Origin: Corylus avellana
Lineage: Eukaryota > Streptophyta > Magnoliopsida > Fagales > Betulaceae
DNA: 64,000 nucleotides
NCBI RefSeq assembly: GCF_901000735.1
Contig: NC_081543.1
Span: forward strand, 17,574,457 to 17,638,456
Direction: 5' to 3'
Below the pieces are notes generated by a model that was not told the DNA's origin, did not search any database, and saw only the letters and a list, made by a program, of their open reading frames with translations. A program made the translations under genes and the position numbers. Below, one piece after another: positions 11,704 to 21,439 of this stretch (within the stretch, counting starts at the first letter, position 1; every line of letters starts with the position of its first letter).

Positions 11704-11935
11704 GTAACGCCCCCAAATTTGGCAATTATCACAATTTAGCTAACTGGTAGCTAAATGGGGAACCGCCCCTCTAAGCAACATTAGAGTTATTGCATAGGAA
11801 GGTAAAATAATCTAAGAAGTCTATTAATCATCAAAGGTGAAAGAAAACAAGGATCGAGTTTAATCGCCAAATAAACAAATATATGGAACTAAACCATTCA
11901 ACAAACATAAAGCAAGCACAGCGGAATTAAAGCAA
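11704..11935. other. Unassigned LTR-like fragment between Cassandra and the second Athila-like element
   Basis: The sequence TGTAACGCCCCCAAATTTGG at 11704 resembles an LTR start. The stretch continues as AT-rich DNA to the AGCAA duplication at 11931-11935 and resumes after the nested element at 17942. No coding sequence is seen. It may be the end of the Tat element or a further insertion. Confidence 0.35.
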
Positions 11936-13445
11936 TGATGTGGTATTTTTGTGTCCAAAAATATCAATTATAAAAATAACCACTCGCAATAGGACGAATC
12001 TTTGTAGGATACGGCTATAGAGAGGGTGTCGAACCTCAAGGACTGCAGGGGTTTTGTTATCAAATTCGAAAGATTAACTTAATTAAAAAGAGAATTGATT
12101 TGATTTTCTTTAAAACTAAAGTGCATGAAAATAAAAGAGATTTAAAATAAGAGAGAGAGTATAGGGTATTGACTTCACCTCTATCCGCACAACAATGGTT
12201 AATCATAATTAATCCTAGAAATTTATTCTATGAATGTTATAAATAAACAAGAAACTACCTTATTAAAGAATAAGCATAATCTATCTTCGGTTGGTACGGA
12301 TCGTCCACCTAACCACTAAGATGCGGTACGACCCGTCTTCCCTAGGTATAAATTATCAAATTCTATAACAGGATACATATAATCAATGAATAAGTATAAC
12401 CCATCTTCGGTTGGCACAGACTGTCTACCTAAATTACACTAAACTAGGGTGTAGTACAATCTGTCTTCCCTAGGCATGGCCTATCAAATCCTATTGATCA
12501 TATGTCAATTAAACCCATTGTATAACCATCATCCTCATAATCACAGAAAACAAGAATGATTTGATTTCAATAAAAGTAAAATACTTTCTAAGACAAGAGA
12601 AGAATTTCACAAATATTGATTTTGGAATTTAAGAACAATTGCATTTAATAATTAAGAACATAAATCAATTGTAGCAATCCTCATAGTTATACATTCAACA
12701 TGCATAAATTGAAAATCTAGAAATTAAATACAATCAAACCATTGTGCTTGGATAGGGTTACATCAACACCCCACGAAGGAGTTTAGCCGCTCATGATCTT
12801 CTAAGCTCCAAAGACAATTTTTTGATTTCTAACTCTAGGAAGCGGTGTCTTTTTTTCTCAATGCTTAGAGGCCTATTTATAGGGCTTAGGAGAGTCCTAG
12901 AAGCCCTAATAATCCTAGAAATTTCGGAGATTTAAGTTCAAGTACAATTAGGATAAAGAAAACCTAAGTCCAAATCGGAATAGGATTCGCCCAAAATTGC
13001 GTTCCTATCTTGTAGGGCGATTTTGGCATTGCGACGCTCCGAATTAGGAAACTGCTATTTCCCAATGATTTATATAAATTTTAGTTAGCTTTCCACTACC
13101 ACTTGAATCACCTCAATCGGATATTTGAGCTAAAAGTTATGGCCAAAATACCGAGACGTATGCATAATCCAAAATTGAATCCAATCCGATTTTGACTCCA
13201 ATTTGAGAAATTCCGAATTAATCATTTTCTTTATTTGATTAAACTTAACCATGATTGGTTAAGTTTAACCATATCTTCTAGGTCTTCTCAAAGTGTTCTT
13301 TTAAGCCCAAAATCAATGGAATTAATTGCATCTTTATTTATAACCTGAAAACACAAAAACAAAACAAAATCAAACAAATAACAACGCTAAGGAATTAACA
13401 TATGCAAATTAAGGGGTTTGAATGTGCAACATTCGGCGCTTATTA
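11936..13445 (-). repeat. 3' LTR of the 6.0-kb Athila-like element (1510 bp)
   Basis: It begins TGATGTGGTATTTTTGTGTC and ends GGCGCTTATTA, where the partner LTR ends GGCGCTTATCA; the last bases appear mutated. The body matches 16420-17936 closely along its whole length, including the degenerate internal pair 'CATCTTCGGTTGGCACGGA...GTCCACCTAACC'. A TATTTATAGG-type motif occurs at about 12875. Confidence 0.88.
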
Positions 13446-14808
13446 CACCCCCAAACTTACATATTGCTAGTCCCTTAGCAATACTAAACAGAAACTAAAC
13501 TGAAAAACAAAAAGATAAGTCAATCTTTCGTGGGATATACGATTGCATTTAGCGTATGCAACAAGCCTTTTAAACCCCTATGAATTTCCTAGTGGACGAG
13601 TGAAGTCTCGTGAGGGTTTTCTTGGAATGATACCCACAAACATTGTCATCATTATGTCATTCTAAAGGATAAAGTATCACAAAAATAATGGTTCTCATTC
13701 ATTAGCAAGCTTAAAATTATAAACTCCATCTTCAAAATTTCAAGGAATTCACAAGTCAAATCACTTACCAATGGCAGATTGAGATACAACAAGTTTCAAT
13801 TAGTGCAAAGTGAACTAACACATACTCATGAGACTTCAAAATAATTCCAATAAGAATGAATCAACATCTTAGAATTTATTGGACTTCATATCAAATGAAA
13901 CAACCAAGGCATGCATTTTTTTTTTTTTTTTTTTTTAAGGCTTTGCAATGCTTAGCTCCCTTAAGCTTTCTAGTTGACCCATGTATCGAGTGTTAGGCCA
14001 ATGTCTCCCAAACCAAATGGCTTTAGGGCACTAGGTGTAAAGACACCCCTAAGGACTTACTAACTCGAGTCAAAAAGGTTACGAAGCTAAGCTAGCCATT
14101 TTATTAATCAACCCAAAAATTTCACTTTTTGACGCGAACACTCACTGCTTAATGAGGCAAGAAGTCCGGTTACTCAGCGAAAAATTCAAACTTGATTTTT
14201 TTTTATATTTATTTATTTAATATTTTTTTATACATCTATAGCGTGCCAAAGTTATTCATCTAATATGTCACCCAACATAATTCAAGACATTGAAAACAAA
14301 CATAATTGGTCTCAAAATTCATACCTCACAGACATGTGCTAGTGTGCTCAAGAAGTAAGTAACAAGACTTAAAATCCCTAAGTCATATGATAATGTGTTC
14401 ATAACTTTAACCCTATCAATGAAATTTAAACCAAAATCAAAGCTCAACCATATGCTTAAGAATGACATAACAACAAAAATGGGCTTTGTTTTGTTTTTCC
14501 ATACCCCCAAACTTAAATAATACATTGTCCCCAATGTATGTATAGAACTAAAGAATAAGATCAAGAGTATAGAAATACCTGAATGAGTAGATGGGGGCAT
14601 ATTATACCCCCAAACTTGAATGTAAAAACACATGTCCTAAAAATAAAGTGATACTCCAACCAAATACCAATGAAGTGCACACATTGTTGTAAAAATATAA
14701 TCAAATAATGAAGCAACAATGGATAAACTAAACCTGGATGGAGATCATGTACCCTGGAGAAGTTAGGTTCAAGTACACAGGGCCTGCACTTGATCCTATG
14801 AAACTGAC

Positions 14809-15080
14809 TCATCTAGTCAAAATATATGGAATCCGCCAAGTCAACAGAATCCACATCCTTGATTCGCACAATATTCTCTGACCCTTAATTTTAAATTTGA
14901 AGCACCAATCTTTTCTTCTCTTAGACCAAAGAGAATAAATTTTACCCACAAATGGGTAATTCCAAATGTCAGCATATCGAGGTAGATCCTTCTGAGTATT
15001 CCCAAACAATTTCTCATCCGAAAAGGAATCATGAATTGGAATAAAATTGGGAGAATTCTTGGGGAGTTTTTCTACCTCGA
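14809..15080 (-). pseudogene. Short Athila pol remnant (segment upstream of integrase)
   Basis: On the minus strand the peptide IHDSFSDEKLF, then DLPRYADIWNYPFVGKI and LWSKRRKDW resembles the Ty3 polyprotein stretch between RNase H and the integrase zinc finger. In that stretch an '(S)FPDE.LF...PWYADI.NYL..G..P..WS' pattern is usual; the comparison is from memory. It follows the gag remnant with almost no space, which implies that one large internal deletion removed protease, RT and RNase H. Downstream, no integrase core is visible. Confidence 0.45.
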
Positions 15081-15191
15081 TGGTCTCTTTTTGCTCGTCT
15101 AACAGCCCTAACAGACTACCCTCCTAGCCTCTTGGTAAGTCATAAGAAATAATGACCAGGATAATGTCATCTGTCCCTAAAAATAAAGATT

Positions 15192-15986
15192 TTAGATTAC
15201 CTGGAACAGGGGCTCGAGGTTCATATGGCATCTCGGGAATAGGAGGTGATAGTGAAGAAGCCTTAGTGCTCGCTTCCTTGCTTTTTTCCCGATGTAGATC
15301 CTGTGGGACCTCAATTTGCTCCTCCTTTGGCTCCTATTCCTCTCTTCCATGTGGTTTTCGACCACCTCTCTACTCCTCAGTATGGTGATAGCTTGCTCAT
15401 GACAAGAAGTACTTTCTTCCTCCATGTAGTGTCCATCAGGATTGGCCACGGGCTGACTTTGAAACTCTTCTTCTTCCATCCTATTGAGGTGGTTGATGAT
15501 TTGTTCAACATGAGCTTCCATCCTGGCATCTATCTCGGTGAAGAATTGAGGAGTATAAAGTTCCTGTTGAGATTTCACCGTCTGCTTTATCTCACCCACT
15601 AGCTCACTCATCATTTTTAGCATCCGAGCCTCAAAATTAGAATCTGAGGGAGGTGGTGCGGCCTGGTATATCTGTTGTGGAGTTGCTTGATATTGAGGAG
15701 AATAGGATTGATCATTGAATTGCGGATATGCCTGATGGTACAGTTCATGACGTTGTGGAGCATAATTCCTAGGAGCTTGAGCTTGCCACGAGAGATTAGA
15801 CTGGTTGCTCCATGCCGGGTTATAGGGATCAGAATAAAGGTCATTCCCTGGTCTAGAGAACGGTCTGTTCATATGCTCATAAGCATAATTAGAAAATTGT
15901 CTTGCTGTAGGACAATCTCTAACATGATGATAAGGACTATAACAATATGAACATGGTCCATGGGGTGTTGGAATGCCTCCCCACAT
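15192..15986 (-). pseudogene. Gag remnant with CCHC zinc knuckle, Athila-like (264-aa open frame)
   Basis: The open frame starts MWGGIPTPHGP and has a zinc knuckle at residues 12-25 (CSYCYSPYHHVRDC; C-x2-C-x4-H-x4-C). A Gln/Pro/Tyr-rich part follows with YSDPYNPAWSNQSNLSWQ, a pattern typical of Athila gag tails. Residues about 110-165 form a helical stretch, and SCHEQAITILRSREVVEN matches the gag-protease linker. After about residue 215 the frame departs and becomes basic. The N-terminal capsid domain is absent, so this is the nucleocapsid half only. It may bind RNA if made. Confidence 0.65.
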
Positions 15987-16396
15987 GAACTAAACTAATA
16001 GAATTAACATAAAATAACAACAGAAAAATAAAAATAAATAAAAAATAAAAACTCACAAACGGCCCTTAGGTGCACTCAGGGTTCTGGATGCAAGCTGCCG
16101 CAAGTGCGCTCGATCGCATGACAAGGTGCGCTCGAGCGTACTGCCGCAGATGGGTGCGAGCACACGAGGAGAGGCTCGAGCGTTGCTAGCTTGGTTCCTG
16201 CTGGAGTGCATCCGTGCGCTCGATCGCACACGACCTGCGCTCGATCGCAGTCACAGAGAAGGCAGCTTACGGACCTGTTTGCAAATTCTAAAATAAAACA
16301 AAAACAAAACACAAACAGAATTAAAATTAGCAGAAAAAAAATAAATTATTAAGCTAAAATCAATCCTTCAATTTTGACAATAAAACCGTTAAGCAG

Positions 16397-16414
16397 TCCC
16401 TGGCAACGGCGCCA
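16397..16414 (-). other. Primer-binding site, tRNA-Asp type
   Basis: The plus strand reads TCCCTGGCAACGGCGCCA, identical to the site at 3525-3542, six bases from the 5' LTR border at 16420. Confidence 0.88.
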
Positions 16415-16419
16415 AAAAT

Positions 16420-17936
16420 TGATGTGGTATTTTTGTGTCCAAAAATATCAATTATAAAAATAACCACTCGCAATAGGACGAATCTTTGTAGGATACGGCT
16501 ATAGAGAAGGTGTCGAACCTCAAGGACTGCAGGGGTTTTATTATCAAAATTTAAAAGATTAAAATTAACTTAATTAAAAAGAGAATTGATTTGATTTTCT
16601 TTAAAACTTAAAGTGCATGAAAATAAAAGAGATTTAAAATAAGAGAGAGTGTGTAGGGTATTGACTTCACCTCTATCCGCACAACAATGGTTAATCATAA
16701 TTAATCCCAGAAATTCATTATATGCATGTTATAAATAAACAAGAAACTACTTTATTAAAGAATAAGCATAATCTATCTTCGGTTGGCACGGATCGTCCAC
16801 CTAACCACTAAGATGTGGTACGACCCATCTTCCCTAGGTATAAATTATCAAATTCTTTAACATGATACATATAATCAATGAATAAGTGTAACCCATCTTC
16901 GGCTGGCACAGATTGTCTACCTAAATTACACTAAACTAGGGTATAGTACAATCCGTCTTCCCTAGGCATGGCCTATCAAATCCTATTAATCATATGTCAA
17001 TTAAACCCATTGTATAACCATCATCCTCATAATCACAGAAAACAAGAATGATTTGATTTCGTTAAAAGTAAAATGCTTTCTAAGACAAGAGAAGAATTTC
17101 ACAAATATTGATTTTAGAATTTAAGAACAATTGCATTTAATAATTAAGAATATAAATCAATTGTAGCAATCCTCATAGTTATACAATCAACATGCATAAA
17201 TTGAAAATCTAGAAATTAAATACAATCAAACCATTGTGCTTGGATAGGGTTACATCAACACCCCACGAAGAGGTTTAGCCGCTCATGATCTTCTAAGCTC
17301 CAAAGGCAGTTTTCTGATTTCTAACTCTAGGAAACAGTGTCTTTTTTCTCAATGCTTAGAGGCCTATTTATAGGGCTTAGGAGAGTCCTAGAAGCCCTAA
17401 TAATCCTAGAAATTTCGGAGATTTAAGTTCAAGTCCAATTAGGATAAAGAAAACCTAAGTCCAAATTGGAATAGGATTCGCCCAAAATTGCGTTCTTATC
17501 TTGCGGGGCGATTTTGGCATTGCGGCGCTCCGAATTAGGAAACTACTATTTCACAATGATTTATAGAAATTTGAGTTAGCTTTCCACTGCTGCTTGAATC
17601 ACCTCAATCGGATATTTGAGCTAAAAGGTATGGCCAAAATACCGAGACATATGCATAATCCAAAATTGAATCCAATCCGATTTTGACTCCAATTTGAGAA
17701 ATTCCGAATTAATCATTTTCTTTATTTGATTAAACTTAACCATGATTGGTTAAGTTTAACCATATCTTCTAGGTCTTCTCAAAGTGTTCTTTTAAGCCCA
17801 AAATCAATGGAATTAATTGCATCTTTATTTATAACCTGAAAACACAAAAACAAAACAAAATCAAACAAATAACAACGCTAAGGAATTAACATATGCAAAT
17901 TAAGGGGCTTGAATGTGCAACATTCGGCGCTTATCA
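16420..17936 (-). repeat. 5' LTR of the 6.0-kb Athila-like element (1517 bp)
   Basis: It runs from TGATGTGGTAT at 16420 to GGCGCTTATCA at 17936 and is followed by the AGCAA duplication. It aligns end to end with 11936-13445 with scattered substitutions and small indels, so both LTRs belong to one insertion of moderate age. Confidence 0.88.
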
Positions 17937-17996
17937 AGCAACATCACAAACACAACGCAAAGTTTATTTACGAAGTGGAAAACCCTTTGAACACGT

Positions 17997-19500
17997 TGTT
18001 GTGAAAATTTTAATAACTCGCAAATGCATGAATCGTTTGCAATAAAGGGTTGCAAGTGCGAGGTTGATCCCACATGGAATTGTGTTTTTGAAAGCAAACT
18101 TAAGGCTAAATTCCAAAATTTGAGAGATTGTTTTGTGAATGAAAAATCAAAAGCATAAACTAATTAAAGTAAAAGTAATCTATTAACGAAGCATTAGGGT
18201 TTCGAAATCCGCACTCACAAATTCATAACAACATAGTTACATGATTAATAATATTTCTCAAAGTTCTCGTAATATATTCTTAGGTATGTTTTACTTTTGC
18301 TTCAAAGAATTAATCAAAACCACCCCATATATCCATTCATTACCCAAATCACAAAAGAAATCAAATATCAATCAAATTATCAATTGTATCCGTCAATCAT
18401 AAAAAGATATCCAATATCAATCAAAACCTCAATTGTATCCAGAGAATAAATCACAAGGGATATCCAATTTTTAACAAAGAAAACCAAGCAATCAATCATA
18501 TTAAATTATCTCAAATCATCAAATGTATCCTTAAATCACAAAAGATATCCAATAATCATTCAACACAATTGATTTAAAGTAAAAAAATAAGAAAATTAAT
18601 TCATTAAATTGGAAAATACTATATACATGAAAACAATGTTGCTAATCATTAGTGAGGCTTCATCCTCAACTAAGGTTGAGGGTTTAGCCTCTCATGAAAT
18701 TGAAAGACAAAACAAAGTTAATTGAATCCATCACAAATTGAGTACTTACAAATTGAAAACCCCAAACTTGAAATCCAAAAGCTAGGAAAACCTAAAACTC
18801 TCTTCTTTCTCCTCTGGAATTTCGTAATCCGTAACCTCCATAAAATAATCTGAAGACTTCTCTATTTATAGGCTTAAAACTAAGGTTTACAAGGGTTTTA
18901 GAGTTAAAAATGGCACCAGGTCAAACATGTGCGCTCAACCACACACTTGTTGTGCTCGAGCGCACTCAAACAAATGAATTCTTCGTGCCACGTAGGTGTG
19001 CTTGCGTGCGGGGACTTGACATGGGTGTAGCTACGCTCTATCGTTACTGCGCTAGGCTTGAGTGCAAATGCACTCAAGCGTACAGTGTTGTGCTCGATCC
19101 CACATTCGTTGGCAGCTTTTCTCCAAAGAATACAACTTCCACATAAAACCCGCAGTTTTCTCCTAACAACCTACAAAACACTAAAAATACAGAACTAACC
19201 AAAAACATCAGATTATAACACAGTTAAAGGATTAACAAATATAAATTAAGGGGTCTAAATACGCAATATTTGGCACACATCAAACAACCTCAAACTTACC
19301 TTTTGTTAGTCCCGTAGCAAAACAAAACTAAAAATAAAATAAAATCAAGAAACATAAATCCTTTATTGTGGGAGAGACGAATCCATTTACTATATGCAAC
19401 AAACTTTTTAAACTCTAGGCATCCCTAATGGACGAGTGAAGTCCCGTGAGAGTTTAACAGGATCGCCACGCTTCCCGATCGGGTTATGGCCACCATGATG
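17997..19500 (-). mobile_element. Third Athila-like element: 3' LTR and truncated tail
   Basis: An LTR of about 1.29 kb runs from TGTTGTGAAAATTTT (17997) to TTTGGCACACATCA (19282). After it comes a weak polypurine tract (CAAACAACCTCAAACTTACC on the plus strand) and about 200 bp of internal tail. That tail (GGACGAGTGAAGTCCCGTGA near 19430) matches the tails of the two other elements. The rest of the element is missing. The LTR also has the GC-rich 'GTGCGCTC...GCTCGAGCGCAC' motif field at 18925-19110. Borders are inferred from TG...CA ends only. Confidence 0.6.
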
Positions 19501-19636
19501 AAACTTTTTTCTTTTTCTTGCTTTTTTCTTTTCTTCTTATCCAAGATAAGATATCCTCAGAATGCAATAAGTTAGAATAAGGATTACCTTATTCTCGTAA
19601 CCAATCAAAACCCAATTTGGGACCTAACCCAAAATA

Positions 19637-19816
19637 GCCTATTCCTAAACTAGAAAAGGAATATAAAGTTAAACCAGGATAGCCTATTCTTAAACTAGAA
19701 TAGAAATATAAACTTCGAAAAGGATATCCTATTCTTAAACTAGAATAGGAATATAAACTTAAATCAGAATAGCCTATTCCTAAACTAGAATAAGAATATA
19801 TGCTGAATAACAATTA
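19637..19816. repeat. Tandem repeat, four 45-bp units with an internal palindrome
   Basis: Unit starts at 19637, 19682, 19727 and 19772 are spaced exactly 45 bp. Each unit opens with (G)CCTATTCyTAAACTAGAATAGG, in which CCTATTCT and AGAATAGG are inverted around AAACT. The last unit is partial and degenerates. No coding role is apparent. Confidence 0.85.
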
Positions 19817-19917
19817 AACCTGTTGCCAAACACGTTTTTTTTTTCTTTCTTTCTTTCTTTCTTTTTCACAGACCCTTCTACACACAGCAGTGGTTCCGAG
19901 GCATGGGTCCCTGGAGT

Positions 19918-20110
19918 GTGAATCGGCTACGAACGACAGTGGTGCGAATCCGTGGCGAATGGCAGTGGAGTGCGACCGACGAACGGCAGTGGTGCGGATC
20001 TGCGACCGGCCAACGGTAGTGGTGCGGATGTGCGAACGGCGGTGGAGTGCGAATCTGCGAACGTCAGTGGAGTGCGACTGGCGAACGGCAGTGGTGGTGC
20101 TGCGGGTTGG
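19918..20110. repeat. Degenerate GC-rich minisatellite
   Basis: Units of roughly 24-31 bp built on GGCAGTGGTGCGGATCTGCGA and its variants (GGCAGTGGAGTGCGA, GGTAGTGGTGCGGATGTGCG) repeat about six times. The open frames here come from the repeat and lack gene support. The neighbouring unit 'GCTGCGGGTTGGAGCTCC' at 20098 recurs across the retrotransposon insertion site at 22836. Confidence 0.6.
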
Positions 20111-20197
20111 AGCTCCGAATGGAGTGGGTCGCGCGCTTGGATCTCCAGCGAGAGTGGGTCATGCCGCGCGCTTTGGGAAGTTCGTCGATGCTGCGGG

Positions 20198-20525
20198 TGT
20201 AATGGGTTAAAGTAGATGTAATAGGTACTGTTATAATATAGTTTAGTTAGTTGAGAAGGTTATAATACAGTTTAGTTAGTTGAGAGTTAGTTGAAGTGCT
20301 AGTTAGGGGAGGATGTATAAATAGTCTGAATGAGAATGTAATCAGTAGCTTTTGAGACAATTGTTCATTGTGAACTTGGAGGAGGAGTCCTCGAATACTC
20401 AAGGAGGTTTAGGTATCCTCGAAATACCTAGTTCAATAGTCAATTCATTCATTCTTTCTATTCTTTCTCTCTTTCCTTTCCATATTGGCATTCATAGCAG
20501 CTGTTATTAGAACAGAACTGTTACA
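20198..20525 (+). repeat. 5' LTR of the PP2C-carrying element
   Basis: The LTR is 328 bp, TG...CA, with a TATAAATAG box at about 20314-20322 that suits an internal transcription start. Compared with the right LTR, three substitutions are seen (G/A near 20230, T/C near 20340, A/C near 20380). Confidence 0.93.
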
Positions 20526-20527
20526 AG

Positions 20528-20540
20528 TGGTATCAAGAGC
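20528..20540 (+). other. Primer-binding site, initiator tRNA-Met type
   Basis: TGGTATCAAGAGC lies two bases after the LTR and matches the plant TGGTATCAGAGC primer site with one extra A. Confidence 0.8.
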
Positions 20541-20556
20541 CATTTGTTTTCTTTTC

Positions 20557-21430
20557 ATGAAAACTAGGTCAATGGGGCAAAATTCTGATTTGGTGCAGTT
20601 CAAGAAGGAGTTTAAGCAGTTGCAGGATGATTTTGAAGGGAGGAATGCAAGACAGGATAGTTTTGAGAAGAAGCAGGATGATCAGTTTGCTTTCATAAGT
20701 GCAAGGCAAGATTGTTTGGAGGTAAAGTTGGATGAGAGGTTTGATCAATTGTTGAGTTCCATTAAAGAATTGCAGAAGGGAATAGAACAGAAAGATAAAA
20801 GTGTATCTTTTAATTCTATGGAGGCCAATTTTGGTTCAATTTCAAGAGGAGGAAGGTATGCAGGAGATGGTGGAGGATTTCATGCAGGAGATGGATTCTA
20901 CACTAACTCCATTCGGTTGGAGTTTCCAAAATTCAATGGGGAGGATCCATTGAATTGGTGTTATAAGGCTGAACAGTTCTTTGATCACTATTCTACACTA
21001 GAAACTCAAAAACTGAAGATTTCTTCTTTTCATATGGAAGGTACAGCTTTAATTTGGTTTCAAGAATTACATAAGTCGCATTTTTTTCTACTTGGGATGA
21101 TTTTGCTAGAGCATTACAGATTAGATTTGGTATGGGGTCATATGATAATCCTATGGAAACATTGTCAAAGTTGAAACAAGAAGGATCTTTGGAAGAATAT
21201 AAAAAACAGTTTGAAGTTTTAGCCAATAAGGTGGCTGATTTGCCTAAAGCACATAAACTGAGTTGTTTTATGGGGGGTTAAAAGATGAAATTAGATTGGC
21301 AGTAAAGATGTTCAAACCTAGGACTTTGGCGGATGCTTATTCTTTAGCCAAAATCCAAGAGGATTATATGCTCAATTTCAGAAAGAGCACTAAACACCAA
21401 TGGAATGTACTTCCTTCTAATAATGCTGCC
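20557..21430 (+). pseudogene. Ty3-type gag of the PP2C-carrying element, two frameshifts
   Basis: Starting at MKTRSMGQNSDL, the protein has a coiled-coil stretch (about 20580-20800). A Gly-rich linker follows, then the capsid-like block LEFPKFNGEDPLNWCYKAEQFF and LKISSFHMEGTALIWFQELH. At the T7 run (21081-21087) the frame shifts, and the conserved part continues as DDFARALQIRFG and LEEYKKQFEVLANKV. A second shift falls in the G6 run at 21271-21276, after which GGLKDEIRLAVKMFKPRTL and AYSLAKIQEDYML complete the gag domain. The third frame then flows without a stop into the PP2C-derived segment. No zinc knuckle is present. Confidence 0.75.
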
Positions 21431-21439
21431 AGAAATTAT

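Larger units (their letters stand above)
4961..11935 (+). mobile_element. Decayed Tat-lineage Ty3/gypsy retrotransposon with nested insertions
   Basis: On the plus strand, gag, protease, reverse transcriptase, RNase H, a second archaeal-type RNase H and integrase follow each other in Ty3 order. The leader (CTGTCTGTGAGAACGAC at 4961) resembles the PBS-adjacent leader of Tat/Retand elements, and the extra RNase H is a hallmark of the Tat branch. The element has many stops and frameshifts. It is interrupted by a solo LTR (7145-8449) and a Cassandra LTR (11451-11678). Its 5' LTR is replaced by the Athila-like element, so the left border is uncertain. The right border, somewhere between about 11700 and 11935, is also unclear: a TGTAACGCCCCC start at 11704 may belong to another LTR. 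Confidence 0.7.
11936..17936 (-). mobile_element. Complete non-autonomous Athila-like LTR element, 6.0 kb, TSD AGCAA
   Basis: The minus-strand order is 5' LTR (17936-16420), tRNA-Asp-type primer site (16414-16397), GC-rich palindromic leader (16260-16090), zinc-knuckle gag remnant (15986-15192), short pol remnant (about 15080-14809), non-coding tail, polypurine tract (CACCCCCAAACTTAC on the plus strand, 13446-13460) and 3' LTR (13445-11936). Perfect AGCAA duplications lie at 11931-11935 and 17937-17941. The capsid domain, protease, RT, RNase H and integrase are missing, so it needs a helper. It inserted next to the remains of the Tat element and the third element. Confidence 0.9.

Noticed and set aside
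19890..20215. Overlapping 87- and 106-codon frames
   Set aside because: Produced by a degenerate GC-rich minisatellite; no domain and no splice or start context.
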